Source: Oxalobacteraceae sp. CFBP 8761 (GTDB lineage: Bacteria > Pseudomonadota > Gammaproteobacteria > Burkholderiales > Burkholderiaceae_D). Taken from it: a DNA stretch of 64,000 nucleotides. Under the pieces are notes generated by a model. The model saw only the letters and a list, made by a program, of their open reading frames with translations. It was not told where the DNA came from and ran no database searches. Positions within the stretch are counted from its first letter, which is position 1; every line of letters starts with the position of its first letter. Both the position numbers and the translations under genes were made by a program. Below, one piece after another: positions 8,354-18,261 of this stretch. The stretch lies in assembly GCA_014841595.1 (NCBI GenBank), contig JACYUE010000001.1, forward strand, positions 1,228,996 to 1,292,995, read 5' to 3'.

Positions 8354-9655
8354 ATGAACATCTCTGATACCAAAGCCACCCTGTCGTTCTCGGACGGCAG
8401 CCCGTCGATCGACATGCCGATCTACAAAGGCACCATCGGCCCGGACGTCGTCGACATCCGCAAGCTGTACGGCGCGACCGGCAAGTTCACGTACGATCCT
8501 GGCTTCATGTCGACCGCCGCCTGTAACTCGAGCATCACCTACATTGACGGTGACAAGGGCGAGCTGCTGTACCGCGGTTACCCGATCGAGCAACTGGCCG
8601 TCAACTGCGACTTCCTGGAAACCTGCTATCTGCTGCTGAACGGCGAACTGCCGAACGCAGAGCAAAAAGAAGTGTTCACCGACACCGTGACCAAGCACAC
8701 GATGATCCATGAGCAGATGAACTTCTTCTTCCGTGGCTTCCGCCGCGACGCGCACCCGATGTCGGTGCTGGTCGGCACGGTCGGCGCGCTGGCGTCGTTC
8801 TACCATGACTCGCTGGACATCAACGATGCCAAGCAGCGCGAAATCTCGGCAATCCGCCTGATCGCCAAGCTGCCGACCCTGGTCGCAATGGCCTACAAGT
8901 ACAACGTCGGCCAGCCGTTCGTGTACCCACGCAACGACCTGTCGTACAGCGCCAACTTCATGTACATGATGTTCGCGAACCCGTGCGAAGAGTACAAGGT
9001 CAACGACGTGCTGGTGCGCGCCCTGGACCGTATCCTGATCCTGCACGCGGACCACGAGCAGAACGCATCGACCTCGACCGTCCGTCTGGCCGGTTCGTCG
9101 GGCGCCAACCCGTTTGCGTGTATCGCAGCCGGCATCGCCTGCCTGTGGGGCCCTGCCCACGGCGGCGCGAACGAAGCAGCGCTGAACATGCTGAAGGAAA
9201 TCGGCAGCGTCGAGAACATCCCGGCCTTCATCGAGAAGGTCAAGGACAAGAACTCGGGCGTCAAGCTGATGGGCTTCGGTCACCGTGTGTACAAGAACTT
9301 CGACCCGCGTGCCAAGCTGATGCGCGAAACCTGCCACGAAGTGCTGGAAGAACTGGGCCTGCAGGACGACCCACTGTTCAAGCTGGCAATGGAACTGGAA
9401 CGCATCGCCCTCGAAGACGAATACTTCGTGTCGCGCAAGCTGTATCCGAACGTCGACTTCTACTCGGGCATCGTGCAATCGGCACTGGGTATCCCGGTCA
9501 CCATGTTCACCGGCATCTTCGCGATGGCCCGTACCATCGGCTGGATCGCGCAGTGGAACGAAATGATCGCCGATCCAGAGCAGAAGATCGGCCGTCCACG
9601 TCAGCTGTTCGTCGGCTCGCCGGCGCGTGACGTGCCGGAAATCGACAAGCGCTAA
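8354..9655 (+). CDS. gltA: Citrate synthase (type II)
   Basis: 433 residues. It condenses acetyl-CoA and oxaloacetate. Catalytic regions are visible as [18 protein letters not shown] and [16 protein letters not shown] (active-site His residues), with the conserved ending [13 protein letters not shown]. The ATG at 8354 has an AGAAGGAAG Shine-Dalgarno. It closes the sdh cluster, 96 bp after sdhE, and is followed by a strong terminator. Confidence 0.97.
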   Translation: MNISDTKATLSFSDGSPSIDMPIYKGTIGPDVVDIRKLYGATGKFTYDPGFMSTAACNSSITYIDGDKGELLYRGYPIEQLAVNCDFLETCYLLLNGELPNAEQKEVFTDTVTKHTMIHEQMNFFFRGFRRDAHPMSVLVGTVGALASFYHDSLDINDAKQREISAIRLIAKLPTLVAMAYKYNVGQPFVYPRNDLSYSANFMYMMFANPCEEYKVNDVLVRALDRILILHADHEQNASTSTVRLAGSSGANPFACIAAGIACLWGPAHGGANEAALNMLKEIGSVENIPAFIEKVKDKNSGVKLMGFGHRVYKNFDPRAKLMRETCHEVLEELGLQDDPLFKLAMELERIALEDEYFVSRKLYPNVDFYSGIVQSALGIPVTMFTGIFAMARTIGWIAQWNEMIADPEQKIGRPRQLFVGSPARDVPEIDKR

Positions 9656-9673
9656 TCCGCCCGTTCGATCGCT

Positions 9674-9701
9674 AAAAAAGCGGGCTGCGGCCCGCTTTTT
9701 T
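9674..9701 (+). terminator. Rho-independent terminator after gltA
   Basis: A GCGGGC/GCCCGC stem with a 4-nt loop is flanked by an A6 run before and a T6 run after, so it can work in both directions. It ends the sdh-gltA transcription unit. Confidence 0.9.
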
Positions 9702-9974
9702 CATGGGCGCATGCAGCAAAATTATTCATTTGCCGACCCCTGGCGTTGTGGCAAAAGCGGTCTATACTGAGCTCATCAGTATCAATTGCCACTATGAAAC
9801 ATTTTATGTCGTCCCGATCAGGCGAACCCCTTGGTGCACGCACGCTGGCACGGCTGGGATTACTCCGCGCAGCCCATGGCCGAGCGGCTTACGGCATCAG
9901 TTCGTAGCGCCGCAGCCAGGCACCGCCATCGTAGCGGCAAGCCGGCTCTTTCAACGCTGATCGTGGAGACTGAA
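9702..9974. other. Intergenic gap gltA / rnk
   Basis: After the gltA terminator there are about 270 bp with no convincing gene. Open frames here lack a recognisable family, including a 37-codon one from 9794 and an upstream extension of the rnk-like gene. A promoter for the next gene is expected but I could not fix it. Confidence 0.5.
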
Positions 9975-10370
9975 ATGAGTGATTCAATGGTTGTTTCCTG
10001 GCTGGACCTCGAGCGCCTCGAGCGCGTACTCGACCGGCTTTCGCCAGCGCAGGCCAGAGCGCGTGACGCGCTGCTGGGTGAACTCGAACATGCGCAACTG
10101 GTCGAACCGTGGGAGTTGCCGCCCGACGTCGTGACCATGAATTCGCGCGTGCGCTTTCGCGTGGCCGGTGCCAGCGAAGAAGAAACGATGACGCTGAGTT
10201 ACCCGAACGATATGCAGGACACTGCCGAACGGTTATCAGTGCTCACACCGGCCGGTATGGCGCTCCTGGGCGCGCGCGTGGGCGGGCGGATGTCATGGCA
10301 GCAGCCGGATGGCCCGCATGAGGCCACGGTGCTCGGCATCGAGCATCAACCCGAACCGGCGAAGCGGTAG
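9975..10370 (+). CDS. rnk: Rnk-like nucleoside diphosphate kinase regulator (GreA/GreB C-terminal fold)
   Basis: 131 residues, the family's usual length. A helical N-terminus (WLDLERLERVLDRLSPAQ) is followed by a GreA/GreB-like C-terminal domain with MNSRVRFRV, EETMTLSYPND, LSVLTPAGMALLGARVG and the ending ATVLGIEHQPE. Rnk proteins bind RNA polymerase near the secondary channel. The ATG at 9975 is chosen since the upstream in-frame extension has no conserved look. It is monocistronic on the present evidence. Confidence 0.82.
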   Translation: MSDSMVVSWLDLERLERVLDRLSPAQARARDALLGELEHAQLVEPWELPPDVVTMNSRVRFRVAGASEEETMTLSYPNDMQDTAERLSVLTPAGMALLGARVGGRMSWQQPDGPHEATVLGIEHQPEPAKR

Positions 10371-10434
10371 TGCCACGGCCTGTCGCTTGCATGTGTAGAA
10401 TGTTTCCCTCATGACCGCCATCGAGGGAACCACC

Positions 10435-10938
10435 ATGCCACGCTTTTTCGCCGCCTGCTGTCTGTGCCTTTCCTTGTCGCTGGGCTTGGGCGGCGCCGCA
10501 CACGCCGCCACCGATGCGACCCTCACGCGCGAAGTCAACGCCTTCGTCGACGGCTGGCACGATGACGCCGCCAACGCACGCACGGCGTACTTCGACAAGA
10601 TCGCCAGGGATGGCGTGTACATCGGCACCGACCGCACCGAGCTATGGACGCGCGACGCCTTCAAGGCGTGGTCGAAGAAGTACTTCGATGCCAAGTCGGC
10701 CTGGACCTTCAAGGCCACGCGCCGCAATGTCTATGCGTCGGCCGACAAATCGCTGATCTGGTTCGACGAGCTGCTCGATACCAAAAACATGGGGCCGGCG
10801 ATGGCCAGTGGCGTGCTGCGCAAGACCAAGGCAGGCTTCGAGATCGTCCACTACCAGCTCTCGATGGCAGTGCCCAATGCCGTCAACGGCCAGGTCGCCG
10901 GCATCATCGCCGCCCACGAAAAGCAACCGAAGAAATAA
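10435..10938 (+). CDS. Secreted NTF2/SnoaL-like domain protein
   Basis: About 167 residues. A signal peptide (MPRFFAACCLCLSLSLGLGG, then AAHA) precedes a domain with the pattern of the SnoaL_3/NTF2-like fold (VNAFVDGWHDDAANA, FDKIARDGVYIGTD, WSKKYFDAKSAWTFK, SLIWFDELLDTKNMG, GFEIVHYQLSMAVPN). Such folds often bind small molecules, but the ligand is not predictable. An upstream ATG at 10411 is in frame; the later one is chosen because it gives a normal signal peptide. gluQ follows within 11 bp. Confidence 0.75.
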   Translation: MPRFFAACCLCLSLSLGLGGAAHAATDATLTREVNAFVDGWHDDAANARTAYFDKIARDGVYIGTDRTELWTRDAFKAWSKKYFDAKSAWTFKATRRNVYASADKSLIWFDELLDTKNMGPAMASGVLRKTKAGFEIVHYQLSMAVPNAVNGQVAGIIAAHEKQPKK

Positions 10939-10948
10939 GCCGCCTGCA

Positions 10949-11851
10949 GTGAACAAGCCTTACATCGGCCGCTTTGCGCCGTCGCCTTCCGGGCCGTTGC
11001 ACGCAGGCTCTCTGGTCGCGGCGATGGCCAGCCACCTCGACGCCCGCTGGCATGGCGGCACCTGGCTGATCCGCATCGAAGACATCGATGAAGGCCGCAG
11101 CGTACCCGGCGCGGCCGAAGGCATCCTGCAGTTGCTGGCCGCGCTGGGCATGCAGCATGACGGCGAGATCGTCTGGCAAAGCCGGCGCAAGCATCTATAT
11201 GCGGCTGCTGCCGCGCGCATCGAGCGTGCCACCTATCCGTGCGGCTGCAACCGGCGCGAGATCGCCGATTCTCGTATCGGCGTGGCGCCCGACGGCAGCG
11301 CCATCTATCCCGGCACCTGCCGCCATGGCCTCGGTCCGGGTCGCACGATGCGCAGCCTGCGCGTACGCGTGCCGGCGGCGGGCGAGGATGCCATCACCTT
11401 TGTTGACCGTTTCGCCGGACCCGTCACGCAGCATCTGGCCCGTGATGCCGGCGACTTCGTGCTGAAACGCGCGGACGGGTTCTGGGCCTATCAACTGGCC
11501 GTCGTGGTGGACGATATCGAGCAGGGCGTGACCGACATCGTGCGCGGCGCAGATCTGCTCGAATCGACGCCGCGCCAGATCCATCTGCAGCGGCTGCTCG
11601 GTGCACCGACGCCGCGCTACCTGCACGTGCCGGTGGTACGCAACAGCAATGGGGAGAAGTTGTCGAAGCAGACGGGCGCGCTTGCCGTCACGGCAGGCGA
11701 TGCGCCTGCCGCAATCAGCGTGCTGATGGAGACTGCGGCGTTGTTGGGGCTTGCTCTCGACGGGCCAGCGCCAGATTCCATCGAGGCATTCTGGCGCGCC
11801 GCGATTCCAGCCTGGGGCCGCCTGCTGGCAGAACGGGCCGCAGCGATCTGA
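10949..11851 (+). CDS. gluQ: Glutamyl-Q tRNA(Asp) synthetase
   Basis: 300-residue truncated glutamyl-tRNA synthetase paralogue that transfers glutamate to queuosine in tRNA(Asp). It has the class I signature GRFAPSPSGPLHAGS (HIGH-like), a zinc-site region with Cys residues (YPCGCNRREI and GTCRHGLG), and the KMSKS equivalent GEKLSKQTG. It lacks the anticodon-binding domain, as expected for GluQ/YadB. The start is GTG 10949 (NKPYIGRFAPSPSG follows). An upstream extension would overlap the preceding gene. Confidence 0.92.
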   Translation: MNKPYIGRFAPSPSGPLHAGSLVAAMASHLDARWHGGTWLIRIEDIDEGRSVPGAAEGILQLLAALGMQHDGEIVWQSRRKHLYAAAAARIERATYPCGCNRREIADSRIGVAPDGSAIYPGTCRHGLGPGRTMRSLRVRVPAAGEDAITFVDRFAGPVTQHLARDAGDFVLKRADGFWAYQLAVVVDDIEQGVTDIVRGADLLESTPRQIHLQRLLGAPTPRYLHVPVVRNSNGEKLSKQTGALAVTAGDAPAAISVLMETAALLGLALDGPAPDSIEAFWRAAIPAWGRLLAERAAAI

Positions 11852-11852
11852 T

Positions 11853-12317
11853 TCACTTCGGATTCTGCATGATGCTGATGGAGCCGTTCACTTCAAGGAA
11901 CGCGCATTTCATCTTCGGGCGCGGGCAGTCGGCGCCGCGCAGCGCTTCTTCGACATCGTCCTGCGACAGACGGCAGCGCTTCATCACATCCTTGAAGAAC
12001 ACGCCATCGCGCCCGATCAGCACGGGGCTGCCTTCGATGATTGACTCGAACTTGCGGCTGCGCGATGTCAGGAAGGCGACCAGCACCGTCAGTGCCACCA
12101 GTGTCGCAGCGATGACCAGCCCGCCAAGCAGCGATTCGTCACCACCGGTCATGGAATTGGACACGGATTCGGACAACAGCATCACCACCAGCAGGTCGAA
12201 CGGCTTGAATTGCCCGACTGTGCGGCGCCCCGACACGCGCATCATCGCGAGCAGGGCGCAGTAGACGATCGCGCCGCGCGCGATCAGCTCCCACAAGGGT
12301 AGATCGAAGTCGAACAT
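11853..12317 (-). CDS. DUF421 (YetF-type) membrane protein
   Basis: 154 residues. Three N-terminal hydrophobic helices (LWELIARGAIVYCALLAMMR, PFDLLVVMLLSESVSNSM, LGGLVIAATLVALTVLVAFL) are followed by the cytosolic DUF421 domain (FESIIEGSPVLIGRDGVFF). RVSGRRTVGQFKPFDLLVV is the family hallmark. Function is unknown. It converges with gluQ, the two stop codons being 1 bp apart. Confidence 0.85.
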   Translation of the reverse strand: MFDFDLPLWELIARGAIVYCALLAMMRVSGRRTVGQFKPFDLLVVMLLSESVSNSMTGGDESLLGGLVIAATLVALTVLVAFLTSRSRKFESIIEGSPVLIGRDGVFFKDVMKRCRLSQDDVEEALRGADCPRPKMKCAFLEVNGSISIMQNPK

Positions 12318-12396
12318 GGCGCCTCCAGGGCATGAAATAGTGGGCGATTGTAATCAATCTGCCAACCTCATGACGCCCGGCTGCGCCGATGCCGGA

Positions 12397-13887
12397 TCAG
12401 TGCCCGGCCAGCATGTCTTCGGCGCCGTCTTTGTCGTGGATGGCAAACCGGGTCATCAAGGTGGCGCTGGCCTCGTTCAGGCCATGCACGACCACCTGCG
12501 CACCGGCGCGGCGCAGTTTCAGCACGACCTTGTCAAGCGCGCCAATCGCAGTGATGTCCCAGAAATGCGCGTCGCTCAGGTCGATGTGCACGGTGGCGCG
12601 CGTCGGGCTGTAGTCGAATGCATGGACGAGCTGGTCGGACGACACGAAGAACACGTGACCGCTGACCAGGTAGTGACGGAGTTCGCCGCCATCCGTGCCA
12701 GTCTCCACGCGCGACGTCACGCCCAGCATCCGGCTGACTTTCTGCGCAAAGAACACGCCCGACAGCAGCACGCCTGCCAGCACGCCCTTGGCCAGATCGT
12801 GCGTGGCCACGGTGACGACGACGGTGGCGAGCATGACGATGCTGGAGCTGGTCGGATGCGCGCGCAGGTTGCTGATCGAGCTCCAGCTGAACGTGCCGAT
12901 GGCCACCATGATCATCACGGCGACCAGCGCCGCCATCGGAATCTGGCGCACCCAGTCGCCCAGGAACACGACCATGAGCAGCAGCACGACACCGGCCATC
13001 AGTGTCGACAGGCGGGTGCGTCCGCCAGACTTGATGTTGATCACCGATTGGCCGATCATCGCGCAGCCGGCCATGCCGCCAATGAAGCCGGTGGCGATGT
13101 TGGCGATGCCCTGGCCGACGCATTCACGGTTCTTGTCGCTGCGGGTATCGGTCAGGTCGTCGACGATCGTGGCGGTCATCAGGGATTCCAGCAGGCCCAC
13201 GAGCATCAGCGTGGCCGAGTACGGCAAGATGATCTGCAGGGTCTCGAGACTGAACGGCACGTTCGGAATCAGGAACGACGGCAGGCTGTCCGGCAGCTCG
13301 CCCATGTCGCCGACGGTGCGGATGTCCAGGCCCAGTGCGATGGACGCGCCGGTCATCACGACAATCGCGACCAGTGGCGAGGGCACGGCGCGCGTCAGGT
13401 ACGGCAAGCCGTAGATGATGGCCAGCGCGGCCGCGGTGACGGCGTACACGTGCCAGGTGACGTTCGTCAGTTCGGGTAACTGGGCGAGGAAAATCAGGAT
13501 CGCCAGTGCGTTGACGAAGCCCGTGATCACCGAGCGCGAGACGAAGCGCATCAGGCGGCCCAGCTTGATCCAGCCGGCGATGATCTGCAGCATGCCGGTC
13601 AGGATGGTGGCGGCCAGCAGGTAATCGAGGCCGTGCTCCTTGACGAGCGAGACCATGATCAGCGCCATGGCGCCGGTGGCAGCGGAAATCATGCCTGGCC
13701 GCCCGCCGAAAAAGGCGATCAGTGTCGCGATCGAGAACGACGCGTACAGGCCGACCTTCGGGTCGACGCCGGCAATGATGGAGAACGCAATCGCCTCAGG
13801 GATGAGGGCGAGAGCGACGACGATACCTGCAAGCAGGTCGCCACGGACGTTGGAAAACCAGTCCTGGCGGATGTGTTGAAATACCAT
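12397..13887 (-). CDS. SulP-family inorganic anion transporter with STAS domain
   Basis: 496 residues with 10-12 TM helices. The transporter core includes [20 protein letters not shown] and [15 protein letters not shown], and the C-terminal STAS domain (about 390-496) has [21 protein letters not shown]. SulP proteins carry sulfate, bicarbonate or other anions; the substrate cannot be assigned. The start at 13885-13887 ([21 protein letters not shown]) is chosen over an open upstream extension that has no conserved character. No carbonic anhydrase or sulfate-assimilation gene is adjacent. Confidence 0.9.
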   Translation of the reverse strand: MVFQHIRQDWFSNVRGDLLAGIVVALALIPEAIAFSIIAGVDPKVGLYASFSIATLIAFFGGRPGMISAATGAMALIMVSLVKEHGLDYLLAATILTGMLQIIAGWIKLGRLMRFVSRSVITGFVNALAILIFLAQLPELTNVTWHVYAVTAAALAIIYGLPYLTRAVPSPLVAIVVMTGASIALGLDIRTVGDMGELPDSLPSFLIPNVPFSLETLQIILPYSATLMLVGLLESLMTATIVDDLTDTRSDKNRECVGQGIANIATGFIGGMAGCAMIGQSVINIKSGGRTRLSTLMAGVVLLLMVVFLGDWVRQIPMAALVAVMIMVAIGTFSWSSISNLRAHPTSSSIVMLATVVVTVATHDLAKGVLAGVLLSGVFFAQKVSRMLGVTSRVETGTDGGELRHYLVSGHVFFVSSDQLVHAFDYSPTRATVHIDLSDAHFWDITAIGALDKVVLKLRRAGAQVVVHGLNEASATLMTRFAIHDKDGAEDMLAGH

Positions 13888-14232
13888 GAGGATACCTTCC
13901 CGGGCTGTAACAGCCGAGTGCAAGAAATGGGAGCGCCGTGCACGAAGCAGGGCGCAGCAAGACGAACGACAACGCACCGGTGTCGTAATGACGGCGGTGC
14001 ATGGTCGTGCAATGGGGAAGGGGTATTACGGAGGTGTTACTGAGCAAAAATAACCGCGTGGCAGTCCGCATCCCGGGAAGGATGCCGCAGCCAGCCGCAT
14101 CACGGCGCGACGCGTGCTGTGAGCACGTTGGGCGCGGCGGAGCTGGGTGGTGGGGAGGGACAATACGGTCATAGCCAGCTATTTTGCACCGCAACATAAC
14201 ATCAGTCAAGTCGCATGCTGCGGTGCGTCCGG
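13888..14232. other. Intergenic gap upstream of SulP gene
   Basis: About 345 bp without a credible gene. An 8-bp inverted repeat (GCACCGCA at 14186-14193 and TGCGGTGC at 14219-14226) lies just past the stop of the proline-rich gene and may be a weak 3'-end structure. Otherwise I see nothing I can name. Confidence 0.4.
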
Positions 14233-14631
14233 TTACCTTGCGACCGGTTTGATGGCAGGTCCATCAGCCGGTGCGGGCGGCGGAACGTCGGGCATCCCGG
14301 CTGCTGGCGGTGGTGGCGGCGGCGGTGCGATCCGCTTGGGGTGTGCCGGTGGTGCCGGTGGCGCTGGTGGTACTGGCATGTCCTTCAGGGCGCGAGCACC
14401 CCGTGCTGGTGGTGGCGGTGGTGGCGGCGCACCAACCGGCGGTGCCGGCGGCGCCACTGGTGCCATTGCACCCACTGGCGGTGCCGGTGGCGCAGGCGGC
14501 GGTGGTGGCGGTGCACATTTGCTGCTGGTGCCACGGCAGTCGGGTTGTTCGGCGGCGTGCGCCAGGCTGGCTGACAGTGGCAGGGTGATGGCAAGGCCGA
14601 GGGCCAGGCTGGATCGGATGATGCGGTTCAT
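14233..14631 (-). CDS. Proline-rich secreted protein
   Basis: 132 residues from ATG 14629-14631. A clear signal peptide (MNRIIRSSLALGLAITLPLS, then ASLAHA) precedes a mature part that is mostly poly-Pro, Ala and Val runs (several stretches of 7 Pro; repeated PPAPPAPPVG blocks) with two Cys near its start. It has no recognisable domain. It is transcribed divergently from the TonB receptor of the mannoside locus, across the region with the LacI-type operators, so it may be co-regulated. It could be a periplasmic spacer or wall-spanning protein; that is a guess. Confidence 0.6.
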   Translation of the reverse strand: MNRIIRSSLALGLAITLPLSASLAHAAEQPDCRGTSSKCAPPPPPPAPPAPPVGAMAPVAPPAPPVGAPPPPPPPARGARALKDMPVPPAPPAPPAHPKRIAPPPPPPPAAGMPDVPPPAPADGPAIKPVAR

Positions 14632-14749
14632 GGTGTTCTCCTTGGTGGGCATGAAACACATCGTGCGCCCACAATGTGGAGAAATCATGGAGACGCTAGA
14701 GGGCGTGTACGCGCCATGAAAAATTCCTGGAAGCAAATTGTGCAGTTGT

Positions 14750-14762
14750 CGTTTACTAAACG
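14750..14762. promoter_or_regulatory. LacI-type operator 1 (receptor promoter, upstream site)
   Basis: CGTTTACTAAACG is a perfect palindrome around a central C. The same motif recurs at 14874, 24352 and 24489, all next to the mannoside receptor gene or lacI. Confidence 0.75.
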
Positions 14763-14794
14763 GCACTAAACTTCACGCAAACCGCCAAAGTTTG

Positions 14795-14822
14795 TTGAGG
14801 CTTCACACACTACTTGTATAAA
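14795..14822 (+). promoter_or_regulatory. Candidate sigma-70 promoter of the TonB receptor gene
   Basis: TTGAGG and TATAAA are separated by 16 bp, with a TG just before the -10. The start point would be near 14829. It lies between the two operators, 32 bp downstream of the first and 51 bp upstream of the second. Confidence 0.55.
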
Positions 14823-14873
14823 TTTGCGGTACCGGTTTGCACGACCCCTGCGACATGCAGAAGAGATGCCCGC

Positions 14874-14886
14874 CGTTTAGTAAATC
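14874..14886. promoter_or_regulatory. LacI-type operator 2 (receptor promoter, downstream site)
   Basis: CGTTTAGTAAATC matches the consensus CGTTTAnTAAACG at all but the last two positions. The centre is 124 bp from operator 1, close to a whole number of helical turns (about 11.8 at 10.5 bp per turn). Confidence 0.65.
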
Positions 14887-15044
14887 TGCGACAGGCCGGC
14901 AGGCGACACGCTGAGAACGTGTCGCGCTGGCGATGACATCGGGACGCTTCACGTTGCGGTGCGCAAAGGCTGCCGGTTGACGGCCGCCCGGACCAGCTGC
15001 CGCCATAAAAGATAGCCCATACAGGGCACGACCAGGAGACACAC

Positions 15045-18000
15045 ATGCATTCACACACCCACCGCGCTTCACGGCAGCGCTGCAGCGTCACGCCCATCGC
15101 CATGGCCGTCAGCCTTGCGCTGCTGTCGCTGTCGACCGTGCACGCCCAGACCATGCCGGCCGACCAGCCGGCCCAGCCGCCGGCCGCCCAGCCAGGCGCA
15201 GTGCAGACGGCCCCGGCCGCAACTGCAGTTGCAACTGCTGCCACCGAGGCGCCGTCCGCCGACCAGCCTGCTGCTGCAGGCCCGTCGACGGTGGTGGTGA
15301 CGGGCTTCCGCTACTCCATCGAGAAAAGCCTCGACCAGAAGCGCGAGGCCAATTCCATCGTCGAGGTGGTGACCGCCGAAGACGTGGGCAAATTCCCGGA
15401 CAAGAACGTGGCCGATGCGCTCCAACGCGTGCCGGGCGTGGTTGTCACCCGCAGTGGCGGCGAAGGCAAGAATGTCAGCGTGCGTGGCCTGTCGTCCGAC
15501 CTGACCCTGACGCAACTGAACGGCAACTACGTCGCCACCGCCGAATCGAATGGCGATCCGTCGCGCTCGTTCAACTACATGCTGATGCCGTCGAACATGC
15601 TGGCCAGCGCCGAGCTGTACAAGACGTCGGAAGCGCGCTTCGACGAAGGCGGCATCGGCGGCACAGTGATCCTGCGCACGCGCCGGCCGCTCGACGTCAA
15701 GTCGGGTTCGGGCTTCGTCAATGCCGAAGGTACCTGGGCCGATACCACCAAGAAGACCGACCCGCAATTCTCCGGCCAGTACGCCTGGCACGACGAGAGC
15801 AACCGCTTCGGCGTGCTGGTCGGCTACACACAGCAAAAGCGCACCACGCGCACGATGGGCGCGAGCACCGAAAACTGGCAATGGTATGCCGACGACTACA
15901 AGGCGCAGCCGCCGGTGGGCGCCGATGGCCAGCCATCCAAACTCAATTCGTTCTGGTGGGGCCAGTCGGGCTTCTACGACCAGGCGGGCAAGTACTACAC
16001 CAAGTTCGCGATGCCGACCGCCGTCGCGCTGGACGTGCGCACCACCGAGCGCGAGCGCAAGGGCGGGCAGGTCACGCTGCAGTTCAAGCCGCTGCGTAAC
16101 CTGAACATGACGGCCAATTATTTCCGCTTCGACCTGCAGCAGAATTCGCAGCTGAACCAGCTGAAGGTTCCGGAGTGGAATATCGCGCGCTTCGACGGCG
16201 ACGGCAACTGGCCGGGCGGACGCCTGCTCGACGGCCTCACGTTCGACCCGAGCGGCACCGTTGTCACGGGCGCGCAGTACAGCGTGCGTCCGGGCAAGGC
16301 GTACTACTGCAACAGCGCGCAGGCTGGCGCCGCCGGCCTGACCAACACCGGCGGCTTCGGTCCGGACGATTGCACGATCCCGACCCCGCAGATCACCGGC
16401 GGCTACAGCCGCGAGAAAGCGCTGTCGCAGACGGCTGACTTCGAAGTCGAATGGAAGGGCGAGTCCGTCGACGCCACCTTCAAGGCCGGCCGCACCTGGG
16501 CCAAGGGCGGCCCGGAACTGCAGTTCGGCATGCCGATCAAGCCGCGCCGGCAGAATGCCGACGGCAGCTGGTCGCTCGGCAACACGGCCACGTCGTGGGA
16601 CGTCAGCGGCAAGCCGACGATGACGTTTGCACCGGAACTGATGCAGAACCTGCGCAACGGCATCGGTGAGATCGACCTGGGCTCGACTTCGTCGTCCTGG
16701 ACCCGCAACAGCACCGAACAGAACTACGCGCAGGCCGACCTGACCTGGCATGCCGACAGCAACTGGCTCGACTCGGTCCAGTTCGGCGCCAAGTACCGCG
16801 ACGGCGGCACCAGCCGCAGCACCGGCAATAACTACTGGGTCTGCAAGGGCGCCAATCCAGGCGACTACGACAGCCGCTACCAGAACGGGTGCGATTCGTC
16901 GGCCAACCAGTTCCGTCCTGAGTTCCTGTACGACGAATCGCTGGGCAACCTGACGGGCGGCCTGAAAGCCAGCGCTTTCCCCGGCATCAACTATCCGGCA
17001 TATATCTCGTACCTGAACCAGACGTATGGCGAGATGCAGACCCGCAACGAAGAAAACTTCATCTACAACGTGGATGAAAAGATCACGTCAATGTACTTGC
17101 AGGGCAATTTCAAGACCGACCGCCTGCGCGGCAATCTGGGTGTGCGCGTCGTGCGTACCCGCCAGCATGCCGATTCGACCGACAAGGTGGACTACTACAA
17201 CGACTACTTCTTCGACGGTCCCGACGGCACGCCGGCGCCATGCCTGGCCGGTGGCCTGCCAGCCGCTGGGGCACCTGCCGGCTCGGGTTGCACGAGCGGC
17301 TTCACGGTCGTGCCGGACAGCGAAACCAATCCGGCCACGGGCCACGTGTCGACCTATGTCGTCAGCGCGCTCGACCGCACCTACACCGATGTGCTGCCAA
17401 GCCTGAACGTCGCGTACGACCTGACGGACACGCTGCTGCTGCGCGGCGCTGCCTCGAAGGTCGTGGCACGCCCGAGCTACAACGATATCGGTGCACCGGG
17501 CGCCCTGAGCAACTACAGCCAGGAATACGTCAACGATCGCCGCCTGATCGGCGGGGGCGACCGCCAGGGCTGGTTCGGCTCGGGCAGCAACAAGGATCTC
17601 GAGCCGTACCAGGCCACGCAGTATGACCTGGGCCTGGAGTGGTACTTCCACCGTGGCTCGGTGCTCGGCGCGGGCATCTTCCGCAAGAACGTCAAGAACT
17701 TCGCGGTACCGGTCGTGCGTGACGTCAACCTGAACATCGGTGGCGAGTCGATCGCGGTGCAGAACTACTCGACCAGTGCCGGCGGGCGCGACGCGGTGTC
17801 GAAAGGCATCGAGTTGTACGGCCAGCACACGTTCGACAACGGCATCGGCTTCCAGGTCAACTACACGTACAACAAGACCAACCAGGCTGCCATCACACTG
17901 GCGGACGGCACCGAGATCGGGACCTCGCCGCTCGTGGGCAGCGCCAAGAACCAGGCCAACGTGACGGTGTTCTACTCGACCGACCGGCTCATGCTGCGCG

Positions 18001-18251
18001 CGTCGTACAACCGCCGCGGCCTGGTGGTCAACGGTCTGATGAACGGCTTGAACGTGTATGAGGCGCCGTACAGCCAGGTCGACCTGAACGCGTCGTACAA
18101 CTTCACACCGGAGCTGAGCCTGACCGCGTCGGTCCTGAACGCCACCGAGGAAGAGTCGCGCTCGTACCTGGGCAACGACACCAAGTCGCGCTTCTACAGC
18201 AACAACTACGCTGGTCGTGTGGCGTATATGGGCCTGAACTACAAGTTCTGA
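15045..18251 (+). CDS. TonB-dependent receptor of the mannoside locus
   Basis: 1068 residues. Signal peptide to about residue 34 (LALLSLSTVHA), an Ala/Pro/Gln linker, a TonB-box-like STVVVTGF at 81-88, then the plug (EVVTAEDVGKFPDKNVADAL, VRGLSSDLTLTQLNGNYVAT) and a long beta-barrel ending in YMGLNYKF with terminal Phe. The plug matches the large 'Xanthomonas-type' TonB receptors that import oligosaccharides. Placed ahead of beta- and alpha-mannosidases, it probably takes up manno-oligosaccharides or N-glycan fragments; the ligand is inferred from context. Two operators and a promoter lie upstream. Confidence 0.92.
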   Translation: MHSHTHRASRQRCSVTPIAMAVSLALLSLSTVHAQTMPADQPAQPPAAQPGAVQTAPAATAVATAATEAPSADQPAAAGPSTVVVTGFRYSIEKSLDQKREANSIVEVVTAEDVGKFPDKNVADALQRVPGVVVTRSGGEGKNVSVRGLSSDLTLTQLNGNYVATAESNGDPSRSFNYMLMPSNMLASAELYKTSEARFDEGGIGGTVILRTRRPLDVKSGSGFVNAEGTWADTTKKTDPQFSGQYAWHDESNRFGVLVGYTQQKRTTRTMGASTENWQWYADDYKAQPPVGADGQPSKLNSFWWGQSGFYDQAGKYYTKFAMPTAVALDVRTTERERKGGQVTLQFKPLRNLNMTANYFRFDLQQNSQLNQLKVPEWNIARFDGDGNWPGGRLLDGLTFDPSGTVVTGAQYSVRPGKAYYCNSAQAGAAGLTNTGGFGPDDCTIPTPQITGGYSREKALSQTADFEVEWKGESVDATFKAGRTWAKGGPELQFGMPIKPRRQNADGSWSLGNTATSWDVSGKPTMTFAPELMQNLRNGIGEIDLGSTSSSWTRNSTEQNYAQADLTWHADSNWLDSVQFGAKYRDGGTSRSTGNNYWVCKGANPGDYDSRYQNGCDSSANQFRPEFLYDESLGNLTGGLKASAFPGINYPAYISYLNQTYGEMQTRNEENFIYNVDEKITSMYLQGNFKTDRLRGNLGVRVVRTRQHADSTDKVDYYNDYFFDGPDGTPAPCLAGGLPAAGAPAGSGCTSGFTVVPDSETNPATGHVSTYVVSALDRTYTDVLPSLNVAYDLTDTLLLRGAASKVVARPSYNDIGAPGALSNYSQEYVNDRRLIGGGDRQGWFGSGSNKDLEPYQATQYDLGLEWYFHRGSVLGAGIFRKNVKNFAVPVVRDVNLNIGGESIAVQNYSTSAGGRDAVSKGIELYGQHTFDNGIGFQVNYTYNKTNQAAITLADGTEIGTSPLVGSAKNQANVTVFYSTDRLMLRASYNRRGLVVNGLMNGLNVYEAPYSQVDLNASYNFTPELSLTASVLNATEEESRSYLGNDTKSRFYSNNYAGRVAYMGLNYKF

Positions 18252-18261
18252 GTCCGTATCA

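Larger units (their letters stand above)
14632..15044. other. Divergent regulatory region upstream of the mannoside receptor gene
   Basis: 413 bp without a gene. It holds two 13-bp LacI-type palindromes (14750-14762 and 14874-14886) around a promoter-like pair (14795-14822), followed by a long leader before the receptor's AGGAGA Shine-Dalgarno. Confidence 0.7.

Noticed and set aside
9794..9907. Possible 37-codon ORF between gltA and rnk
   Set aside because: No Shine-Dalgarno of note, no recognisable family, and Arg/Ala-rich composition as expected of random GC-rich DNA.
14233..14631. Proline-rich frame as a GC-rich artefact
   Set aside because: Kept as a gene instead: it has a convincing signal peptide and start, and a sensible divergent position. 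Opposite-strand Gly/Trp-rich frames over the same DNA were discarded.
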